Below, piece after piece: positions 55,754 to 64,000 of a stretch of DNA of 64,000 nucleotides. Origin of the DNA: Xiphydria camelus. Lineage: Eukaryota > Arthropoda > Insecta > Hymenoptera > Xiphydriidae. The stretch is taken from NCBI GenBank assembly GCA_963678675.1, contig OY783194.1:21678278-21742277 (forward strand). The letters run 5' to 3'. Position 1 is the stretch's first letter. Each line of letters begins with the position of its first letter. The notes beneath the pieces were generated by a model, which saw nothing but the letters and a program-made list of their open reading frames with translations, did no database searches and was not told the DNA's origin. The translations under genes were made by a program, and so were the position numbers.

Positions 55754-56838
55754 TTAATGACCTGTTCGAAGTGTTCACCATTGACTTCTAGACAATAATA
55801 CAGGCGCTGTTCAAATTCTTGACGAACATTTTCAAATGTCTCTCTTGTTATAGCCCTACACGTAGCTGTAATACGATTTCGTAATTCTTCAATGTTTTGG
55901 GGAACGGTTTTATAAACTACCGACTTTAAATGGCCCCAAAGAAAAAAGTCGTTCGGACTAAGGTCAGGTGACCTTGCAGGCCATTCTATTGGCCCTCTTC
56001 TTCCTATCCACCTATCTGGAAATCTATTATTAAGCCAATCCCGGACAGGTCTGGCGTAGTGAGGAGGTGCACCGTCTTGCTGGAAGTGAAGGTACTCTTA
56101 ATTAATTATTGGGTTACCATACTCGTCCCTCTGATTTTCGACTTCTTCTGTTATAAGGGCATCAATTGCTTCTTCCAACATGTTTAGATAAATCTGCCCC
56201 GTCAGATTTTCATTTAAAAATAAAGGGCCTATCACAGCATTGCCGAGAATTCCCGCCCAAACATTAATTTTCTGGGGGTACTGCGTATGACCCTCTCTAA
56301 AAATATGTGGGTTTTCATCACTCCAATAGCGGCAGTTGTGTTTATTAACAGTTCCGTTTAGAAAGAATGTGCATTCGTCTGAAAAGGAGATGCTTCGAAC
56401 CAGATTTTGAGTTCTGTTAATAAACTGGGTCATTTCTTCACAAAACTGAATCCTACGATCTGGATCGTCTTCATTTAATGCTTGTAAAATTTGAATCTTA
56501 TATGGATGGAATTTGTGAAGCCGCGTTACCTTATGGACTGCTCCAACAGATACACGAGTGACAGCAGAAACCTTTCTTACTGAAGTAGATGGATCCGCCG
56601 CGAAATGTCCCAAAACTTCAATTTGCGTTGCTTCGTCTAAAACCCTTGGACCAACACGTTTTAAGTTGGTTACCGCCCCGGTAGCTCTGAATTTTTGAAT
56701 AAGTTGCATCACATAAACGTGTGATACATTTTTATCGGGGTGTCTCTCATTGAAAACAGTGGCAGTTGTCCGTGGAGACTCATTATTTGCACCATAAATA
56801 AACACAATTTCTATTCTTTCTTCTAAAGAGTAAACCAT
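55754..56838 (-). pseudogene. Tc1/mariner-like (DDE_3) transposase with one in-frame stop
   Basis: Starts at MVYSLEERIEIVFIYG (56838). Helix-turn-helix domains cover residues 1-110. The first catalytic D is D154 (SFSDECTFF), followed by KHNCRYWS and KINVWAGI. The frame stops at a TAA at 56100-56098 and then continues in the same frame with HFQQDGAPPHY (second D) and ARSPDLSPNDFFLWG (third D) to a natural stop at 55754-55756. Total length would be about 360 residues. A single nonsense codon is the only lesion I see. Confidence 0.85.
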
Positions 56839-56969
56839 TGCTAGAGAAATTGTCTAAATCGAAAACGAATAACTGCAAGAACAGATACTATTTATGCTAA
56901 ATCCAAAATTGGCAATGACTGATATTTGACTAAATGTCTAATTCGTTTTAAAATGTCATAATCCAAATA

Positions 56970-57157
56970 ATGAGTCTCCACGGACAACTGACAAAAGCGT
57001 TCTCGAAACAAATGAAGAATTACGAAATCGTATTACAGCTACGTGTAGGGCTATAACAAGAGAGACATTTGAAAATGTTCGTCAAGAATTTGAACAGCGC
57101 CTGTATTATTGTCTAGAAGTCAATGGTGAACACTTCGAACAGTTCATTAAATAATAA
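56970..57157 (+). pseudogene. Inverted, internally deleted copy of the Tc1-like transposase
   Basis: The plus strand reads NNESPRTT (an N-terminal block of the gene on the other strand) and about ten codons later EELRNRITATCRAITRETFE, its C-terminal block, ending in a stop. About 280 codons of the middle are absent. It forms the inner part of the right arm. Confidence 0.75.
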
Positions 57158-57836
57158 TTAGGAACATTTTGTGTTCATCGTATGTTTTAGTCCTAATTAT
57201 TGTTGCAAAAGAAGTTTCAGTTTTTACATTTAATTTGTTTACTTTTTTGTTAATTAGTTATTACGTAAATGTACAATATTTATTAGTTTCATTAAAATAA
57301 TTAGCCAACGAAAATATACTCTTAGTTTTCTTTTGAAAAATAAAAAGTATTATTATTTAAAATCTTGAATTTCAACATTCAAAAGGGCAAGGTAACGTCA
57401 AATTTGAAAAGTAGGACGTCAAAATGTACACAATTAAAAGCCCTTTAAAATGAGGTATCACTCGACCCCCTGTTCCATTTAAGAATATTGGGGTTACCGC
57501 CCCCGGAGTCAGGTGGTTGAGGGGGGGGGGGGCGTCGAATTTTTATAAAAAATGTTCCCCCTCAATAATTTTGTTGACGTGTCTCGGCGATTTTCAGAAA
57601 TATGTCTCTTTACGCAGATAACGTGGGTGGTAAGTTTTAAAATGAACACCCTGTATATAATTGGATCCAAAAATTGGTCAGGTCTAATCATGAATCATTA
57701 GATATAATCATGCATGAACAGACATGTTCACATATATAAATATATATAACCGCTTATACAGCGGATCCGAAAATTGATCAAGTCTAATTATACTTCATTA
57801 TATATAACCAAATCTAATTATATATGGCCAGATATA

Positions 57837-57946
57837 CAGGGGTCGGCATAAGTCAGGCAATACGCTCTCGATAAATCGGAAGCATGTTCGTGCTTCCGAC
57901 TGACTTATTTACTGCAAATTTGTTGCCTGATTTATGCCGATCCCTG
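57837..57946. mobile_element. Tiny TA-flanked MITE, 110 bp
   Basis: Ends CAGGGGTCGGCATAAGTCAG and CAGGGATCGGCATAAATCAG (complement of the right) flanked by TA (57835-57836, 57947-57948). A small inner hairpin (GGAAGCATGTTCGTGCTTCC) sits in the middle. Confidence 0.8.
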
Positions 57947-57948
57947 TA

Positions 57949-58507
57949 TGTATCAGAGTTGGTACGTCGCATGATGAGAAATAAATTATTTGTCAGTTAT
58001 TAGCTCTTAATTTTCAGATTACTCATGAATTATTAACTTGTTTTTAGTAGTAAATATGAAATATAGTGGTTTGTATAACACAAATGCAACAAAATATTTT
58101 TAATTTTTCTAATATACTTCAATTTTTATTTCTCTTTAAATAGTTATTACTATACTAAACTTGAACGATGTTAATTATTTATATTAATATTTTATTAATA
58201 TAAGAAAGGCGTATTATATGTCACATAATCTTAATTTTACATTCAGGACGATTGAAATGTAATTATCATAAAATACTACTTTTACATAGTGCGTAGCTTA
58301 CGTAAGAAGAACCTTAGTGTGATAATTTTTAAATTTAAAAAAAACTAAATAATATGTGGTTGAATTTTGTTGTTGTTAATATAATAAAAGATCAATCATA
58401 GAAGATAAAAACACAAATTATAAAATGCAACATAGTGAAATAGTTTAACATAAGACATAAATGATTTGAAGTTTTTTTAAAAATATTTAAAAAGCATTTT
58501 TTTAATG
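57949..58507. other. AT-rich spacer downstream of the BEN-like gene
   Basis: No gene; likely 3' flank of the gene on the minus strand. Confidence 0.4.
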
Positions 58508-61476
58508 TTATCCAGTCTGGTTTTTATTATTTTTCTTCTCGAGTTCATGACTCCGCTTTAATTCACCAACTCTTTGAGACATAGCTCTTTCAATTTCGTT
58601 TCTAGTATGAGGAACTCCCTTGGTAGTTTTCCATCCCTTATTAGTAGCCAGTTGTAAAGCAAAGTCTAAAACAGATTAGAAAAAGTTCAGAGTACAATAA
58701 AAAACATTTTGTAAGTGTATATATATAAAGTAATAGAAAGATATTTGAAATATAAAAAAATTATTAATTCAATAATTTATAAACATACAAGCTTATATTA
58801 ATTTTAGATCCAACAATAAAACTAAATATTTGGTTTAATTACCAACTATTTCATTTCGCGCAATTTCATTGAGCGGTTTTACTGGCAATGCTGGTTTCTC
58901 TGATTTATGAGCGCGAGGAGCTTGGCCAGTGAAAGTAGCGGTTAAATAACCTGAAGGTTTAAAAACACCAGTTATTAATCTGCGCGCAACATGAGTTGCT
59001 TGACTGGACAATGTTCTGGCTAAGTCATACTCAGATTTTTTACAGTAAATCTGGTCCATTAATTTTTCCATCTATATTATAAAAATTGTTATTAAATAAC
59101 ACTCATAATAATAATAATAATAAATATAACAACCAGTAGTTACGGCAAGATAATTGTAACTTCAATCAAATTTTAAAAAATTACAAATCTTCAATTCAAT
59201 GCGTACCTTTTCGTCTGCCCAATCTTTTCCATACAGATCATCGTCTTTAATGAGATCCTTTATAGCATCTGATTGAGTTTTATCAGCGTTGTTATTGTAA
59301 CTGACTTTATGTGCTGCAGGTTTATCACTAGGAACAACACTCTTGAGTTTCTTGTCTTTATCGCCATTGAGATCATCTTGTTTGTATTCATCAAATAAAT
59401 TTTTGCTTTTATCATCTGAATTATTTTTTTTGCTCGTTTCTTCATCTGTGTCTACTTCTGACTCAGTTCGAGAATCATTATCACAATTCTCTTTTTCTGT
59501 TTTGGATGATTTTTTAACAATCGAAGAGTTAAACTCTTTCCTTGATGTAGCTATAGAAATGATAAAGATTTTCAATTAACCTTAATAATTATCTAAATGT
59601 AATTATTGATATTTTTATAATTCAATTATGATAACTTTAAAAAACACTTAAGAAAGAAAAGAAGAGTTGGAGAAATTTTAAAAATAACAATCTATATAAG
59701 AAAACGAAGACGATATTTACCGTTAACCTTTTCGGCGAAGGCAAGTTTGTTTTGAGTTTGTTCCAGCATCTTTTTCAATTCATCCTTGGATGGACTAGAC
59801 GATTTTTTTCTAGGAGCTTTGTCCGTCTTATCAAAAATACTCTATTCAATTGATGATTGAATCACATCATCAGCCTTCTTTTTATTACTTTTTTTAAATC
59901 CTGGGGGAATAGAATTTGTTGTCAAGCAAGTACTTAAATCCGTAGTAAAATTTTAATAAAAAAGTTTCGCGACAAAATATTAAATGATTATTAATAATAC
60001 TATAAAAGAATATATTACTTCTTTATCACTTTTGCGGCTCTTTTTATGAAAATTATTTTTATTGGATAATTCAAATTCATCAAGGTCTGTCTTCTTTCGT
60101 TTTTTCAAAGAGTCCTAAAAATATCAATTTTTTTTGGAAAAATATGATCCACAATTTAGTACAAAATAATAACAATACAATTAATATAGAAAAAAACTCT
60201 GCTTTTCATGTAAAACTATAATTAGCCTCAATGTAAATTGTAAAAATTTTTAGATCGTTCAATTTAAAGTTTTATTTTCTGTTAGTAATTTTACTGTAAA
60301 TAGTCAACTATTATTTTAAATTATCTATAAGTACACTGCTATTCATGAATGCCTGGACTTGACAGTTCTCGGGTTATCCGTGTGTGTGCTATTGTCAATT
60401 GTCGAAGTTTGGTTCAGGTCACAATGCCGGTGAAGAGAATTCTACAGGATATTTAAACAGATATCATTTTTCCAGGACATATAAAAAAATTCATAACGCT
60501 TGGCTCAGACGAATGATCCTGCAAGGAATAACCTCCAGGACATGATAAAAAAGACTATTCTCGGCTCAGATGAATGTTCTGGCGAGAAGACACTTACATT
60601 TCCTAATGTTCTGGTAAGGAGAAACCTCCAGGAGATTCGAGAAACCTCCAGGAGATCAACGTGAAACTCGTGCGACCTTCGCCAAACTTCGACAATTGAC
60701 AGTAGCACACACACGGATAACCCGAGAACTGTCAAGTCCAGGCATTCATGAGTAGCAGTGTACATATACTCTACTCATTAATTATTAAAATTTTTTAATT
60801 CAAAATGAAGAATGTGTCAAATTATATGAGTTAATTAAACTTTACATATATGATAAAAAATTTTTTGTTGTAAAAAAATATAAAACATCAACCGTCTTAA
60901 TAAATAGTATTTGTATGAGTGTTTCAAACAAACAAAATAAGATCTTAAAAATTTTCCTTGAAATACAATCAAATATACCTGTGACAAATCATTTTTCAGT
61001 TTTGTTAAATTCAAAAAGTCAAGATTTTCGTACGACTCTGATGAATACTTGTGATTAACCTTTCTCGGTCGTTTTTTTGGAAGAGTCCTTGTTTTATCAT
61101 CATCATAATCGTCATCACTACCAGAAGACGAATTCCTGGACTTAGACTTTTTCGTTAGTTCATAGAAAGTTTTGTCAATAACACTCACATCATCTGAAAG
61201 ATAATTTAATTGAAAGACATTGCTGATCAATTAAAAAAAGAATCATCGTACTAAATCAAAGATAGCAATAATACAAAAATAAATTTTATTAAGAAAATTA
61301 AAATGTATTTGAAAATTACTTGCCAGATATCATGATAACTTCTCCCCGCTCTTTAATTTTATTATAAAAAAAATTAACTTGTCACCTTTATTGGGCGGAT
61401 TAGCTTTGTCAAAGATGACATTTTTGTCATGAACTTTAGCATGTGAATTATCACGTCCACATTTGATAATAAACAT
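58508..61476 (-). pseudogene. BEN-domain-like protein gene, multi-exon, with lesions
   Basis: Start ATG at 61476 (MFIIKCGRDNSHAKVHDKN). Exons: 61476-61324 (GC donor, GCAAGT), 61193-60979, 60114-60019, one ending at 59721, 59550-59207, 59071-58843 and 58665-58508. Phases match at the junctions I could check. The product has long Lys/Asp/Ser-rich linkers and a C-terminal BEN-like domain: ATHVARRLITGVFKPSGYLT, TFTGQAPRAHKSEK, and then across the last intron DFALQLATNKGWKTTKGV and ERAMSQRVGELKR. BEN domains bind DNA or chromatin partners. Lesions: exon 1 needs one extra base near 61378 to keep the frame, and a TAG appears near 59846 unless an acceptor directly after it is used. It may be a host gene, a pseudogene or a transposon passenger. 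Confidence 0.6.
60334..60760. mobile_element. TA-flanked MITE, 427 bp, in a BEN-gene intron
   Basis: CACTGCTATTCATGAATGCC and a near-complement at 60741-60760 bound ~85-base inverted ends; TA flanks both sides (60332-60333, 60761-60762). The centre holds direct repeats of AACCTCCAGGA. Located between exons 61193-60979 and 60114-60019. Confidence 0.82.
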
Positions 61477-61729
61477 GATATGGTTATGTTTTTTAATCAA
61501 AATTTTTAAGTTTATATTGAAGCAAATAATATATTTTTTTATATAACACTATTATTGACATGAAATATTTAAATTTAACGAGTGGACACACACGCTAACT
61601 TGAAACAAGTTGAGATCTGCTGTAGTGACGCCAAATTAAATATTCGAGAACCTTCGATAGCTCGCGTTAAGCGTCGTTCTTAGAGCTTCAACGTGTCGCC
61701 AGCGACACTTGGGTAACCAATAAGAATAA

Positions 61730-62431
61730 AGCTAGGAATCCACTACACTCGACTCGACTCGACTCGACACGACACGACTCGACACGACACGGTGACAAAA
61801 ATTTGCGTGGTGTGTCCACTGGAATCGACGCGACACGACTCGACGCTACTTGACACGACGGTAGTGCTTCGTCCTTTTAAATTTTAACATACAAGGATAC
61901 ATCGTGTATGGCTCTATAATTTTTCCAATTATTGCTTCTCTGTAACATCTATTCAGATTGAAATTTACTATATACCTATTTATGTTTACTTGGTCTATTC
62001 AAGGCTTTTGAGATTTCGTCTCAAGCTTCGTTGCGTATATTTTGGTCTCTATATTTCAAATTATGTATATTTCATAGCATCTCATATGCTCTAACATTAT
62101 TAATGAGATCCTCCTCCATTCCTCTGCGAAATTAATGTAAAATCTTCGAACTGCTCTTCTCGACTTTCCAAGCAAGACTGCCGCAAATCAACTGTTCGCT
62201 CATCGGTCCATATCTCGATGTGCGCGCACGTGTCCACTAGGCTTGACTCGACTCGACTCGACGCGACAAATTTCTGGCCAGCCAGAAAAGTGTCGTGTCG
62301 AGTCGAGTCGAGTCGTGTCGAGCCTAGTGGATTTCTACGCCATTTAAATACATGAAAAATCATGCGATCAGAAACGCGTCGTGTCGAGTCGAGTCGAGTC
62401 GAGTCGAGTCGAGTGTAGTGGATTCCTAGCT
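61730..62431. mobile_element. TAA-flanked MITE with (TCGAC/TCGTG)n ends, 702 bp
   Basis: Ends AGCTAGGAATCCACTACACT are inverted copies followed by pentanucleotide runs (CGACT and CGACA units). TAA flanks both sides (61727-61729, 62432-62434). The intact right arm of the host palindrome provides the empty site. A 3-bp TAA duplication suits the PIF/Harbinger type. Similar pentamer runs occur inside near 62240 and 62300. Confidence 0.8.
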
Positions 62432-62434
62432 TAA

Positions 62435-63150
62435 GGTAGTAGTCTGGTAACTTATGCCTATTTTCATGACTTCTTTGGAGGGTGGTTTTTTATAGGAAAA
62501 TAAAAATGAATTATCTTGAATATTTAGAGTGTTTTTATTTACATATTGAAAATATAAAAAAAAATTTATTTGAAAAAATTTAATAGTTTATTACTATTAT
62601 TATTGTCACTCGAAGTTGGAATCTCAAAAAAAATGCACGTGGGTGGCCCGGGTCCTAACTTTTTTTCTACTGAACCGATTGCTTTCAAATTTTAACAGGC
62701 TGTTCTACACACTTATAGTTCTCGTCGGTACTAACGAGAATTTTTTTCACCCCTAACTTTTTATTTTACAACCCTTTCTTTGCTAAAATAAAAGGACTTT
62801 TTTTTTCAAAGTCCGCCATTTTGTTATTTACCCTTGAAATTTAACTTCAGTAGTTCCGACCAGAATGACATGTCTATAGATTAAGAATAATCAAGAATAT
62901 TTGATTTCAGATAACATCATGAGCCAAAATCACCCGGGCCACCCACGTGCATTTTTTTTGAGATTCCAACTTCGAGTGACAATAATAATAGTAATAAACT
63001 ATTAAATTTTTTCAAATAAATTTTTTTTTATATTTTCAATATGTAAATAAAAACACTCTAAATATTCAAGATAATTCATTTTTATTTTCCTATAGAAAAC
63101 CACCCTCCAAAGAAGTCATGAAAATAGGCATAAGTTACCAGACTACTACC
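62435..63150. mobile_element. TTAA-flanked element with ~217-bp inverted ends, 716 bp
   Basis: Ends GGTAGTAGTCTGGTAAC and their complement run almost perfectly for about 217 bases (62435-62652, 62937-63150), flanked by TTAA (62431-62434, 63151-63154). It used the TTAA made by the right end of the previous MITE plus its TAA duplication, so it came later. Confidence 0.85.
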
Positions 63151-63409
63151 TTAAAGCCGCTTCTCCCCACTCTTCTGTCGCTGGCGACACGTCCCAAGTT
63201 GAATTTTATTTAACTTTTCTCTCCTGTCGCTGCGACAGTCGTCGATATTTAATATGGCGACTGTCGCAGCGACAGGAGAGAAAAGTTAAATAAAATTTAA
63301 CTTGGGACGTGTCGCCAGCGACAGAAGAGTGGGGAGAAGCGGCTTTATTCTTATTGGTTACCCAAGTGTCGCTGGCGACACGTTGAAGCTCTGAGAACGA
63401 CGCTTTACT

Positions 63410-63683
63410 CTGATCAGACCCACACCACTCTGGTGTATAAATGAACTGAATTTAGCGACGCTCCTGCGGACTTTGGAACTAAGTTCAAATGTGTGCGTGC
63501 ATATATATGTATACTACGTGCATGTATGTGTATCGTTCCTCACCTTTCCCCTCACAAACCCGCTCAAGTCTAAAAATCAGCGCCACACCTTCGGATATTG
63601 GAACTAATCTACATCCCTCTCTGCCTCTCCTACATTCACTCCTCGGACATTTTCAATGTACAGAGTGGTGTGGGTCTGGCTCT
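63410..63683. repeat. Inverted repeat pair, possibly a small element
   Basis: CAGACCCACACCACTCTGG (63415) and CAGAGTGGTGTGGGTCTGG (63661) are complementary; the enclosed 225 bases show no gene. Ends are not defined. Confidence 0.5.
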
Positions 63684-63761
63684 GATATTTATTTCCGGCG
63701 TGCCCTACGTGTAACATATGATCCTCATACAAAATAGCTACCTTTATTTTTAATGGTGCGA

Positions 63762-63791
63762 CAAATGAAGTAGTAGTAGTAGTAGTATTGT
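63762..63791. repeat. (TAG)n / (CTA)n microsatellite
   Basis: Seven to eight AGT/TAG units (63770-63788) lie directly downstream (minus strand) of the retrotransposon 3' end and may be its simple-repeat tail. Confidence 0.6.
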
Positions 63792-63857
63792 GAGTTGGCA
63801 TCAACCGGACACTCAGTCCTAGTGGACCATTGTACCCGGGCCCCAGCTGGGGCAGCC

Positions 63858-64000
63858 TTAGGTGTGACTTCGGGGTATGCCGGCCTTCCTCGCAAAGCGC
63901 AAGAGCTCGCCCACCCCGATGTCCTTGATACTGGCATCGTCGAAAGAGGGGGCCCCCAAGATATAGTATCTAAGGGCCGTCAACCTCTCGCAGTGCGCCA
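63858..64000 (-). CDS. Non-LTR retrotransposon reverse transcriptase, C-terminal end
   Basis: The minus strand from the window edge reads AHCERLTALRYYILGAPSFD followed by GVGELLRFARKAGIPRSHT and a stop at 63858-63860. The Cys/His followed by a LLRFARKAGI-type end resembles the C terminus of jockey/R1-type reverse transcriptases. Codons are GC-rich, unlike the surroundings. The rest lies beyond 64000, so class and integrity cannot be judged. Confidence 0.5.
   Translation of the reverse strand, partial: AHCERLTALRYYILGAPSFDDASIKDIGVGELLRFARKAGIPRSHT

Larger units (their letters stand above)
55250..57653 (-). mobile_element. Tc1/mariner-like element with ~645-bp inverted ends
   Basis: TA flanks both ends (55248-55249, 57654-57655), and the termini read CAGGGTGTTCATTTTAAAAC inward. 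The inverted arms (55250-55890, 57012-57653) are almost identical and extend into coding sequence: the right arm encodes, on the plus strand, an inverted copy of the transposase C terminus joined to a piece of its N terminus. The arms thus arose from a second, internally deleted copy in inverted orientation. Confidence 0.85.
61670..63404. mobile_element. Fold-back element with two nested insertions in one arm
   Basis: Ends AGCGTCGTTCT are inverted copies flanked by TTA (61667-61669, 63405-63407). The right arm (63248-63404) is uninterrupted. The left arm has the same sequence but is split after AATAAGAATAA by 61730-62431 and 62435-63150. Arms carry GTGTCGCCAGCGACA, itself a palindrome. The centre is near 63246. 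Confidence 0.82.

Noticed and set aside
63489..63737. 82-residue plus-strand frame
   Set aside because: It lies across an inverted repeat pair and has no recognisable domain.

Overview
This is eukaryotic, AT-rich nuclear DNA, most likely from an insect. The evidence is a short run of the arthropod telomere unit TTAGG, spliceosomal introns with normal donor and acceptor sites, and a transposon set typical of insects: piggyBac, mariner, pogo, PIF/Harbinger, metazoan EnSpm-like, Mutator-like, Helitron and non-LTR elements. I cannot name the species. There is no prokaryotic gene organisation, no CRISPR array and no rRNA operon.

Almost all of the window is mobile DNA, much of it nested. Layout: (1) 0.2-5 kb: a truncated Harbinger gene, a 3.5 kb pogo-type element with a frameshifted transposase, and a TA-flanked MITE. 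(2) 5.3-10.5 kb: an EnSpm/CMC-like element with two convergent intron-containing genes, a transposase (+) and a DUF4806-like partner (-). (3) 10.7-16 kb: two fold-back MITEs, one of them inside a decayed Mutator-like transposase-exonuclease gene. (4) 16.7-21.1 kb: Helitron-like tandem repeats broken by a TTAA element, which holds another TTAA element, which holds a 0.9 kb TAA-flanked element. (5) 21.2-25.7 kb: a giant inverted repeat with arms of about 1.65 kb. (6) 26.5-33.6 kb: a miniature LTR element and two TTAA-flanked elements, one carrying an intact 572-residue protein of unassigned class. (7) 34.8-46.5 kb: a mariner with one nonsense codon and three piggyBac elements, one nested in another, with a DUF4806-type gene between. 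(8) 46.5-57.9 kb: a Helitron 3' end, palindromic MITEs, a second Mutator-type exonuclease remnant, a decayed mariner and a Tc1-like element whose terminal repeats are an inverted, internally deleted second copy. (9) 58.5-64 kb: a BEN-domain-like multi-exon gene with lesions, a palindromic element with two nested insertions, and the 3' end of a non-LTR retrotransposon.

Two features of the whole window stand out. First, 18 of the 19 recognisable coding segments lie on the minus strand, so a plus-strand transcript would be antisense to nearly every transposase here. That arrangement is expected of a uni-strand piRNA cluster, although nothing in the sequence proves such a transcript. Second, twelve separate elements sit between TTAA target duplications. 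The piggyBac genes at 36.7-38.5 kb and 44.5-46.2 kb look intact. Most other transposases carry one or a few clear lesions, and each is noted with its entry.
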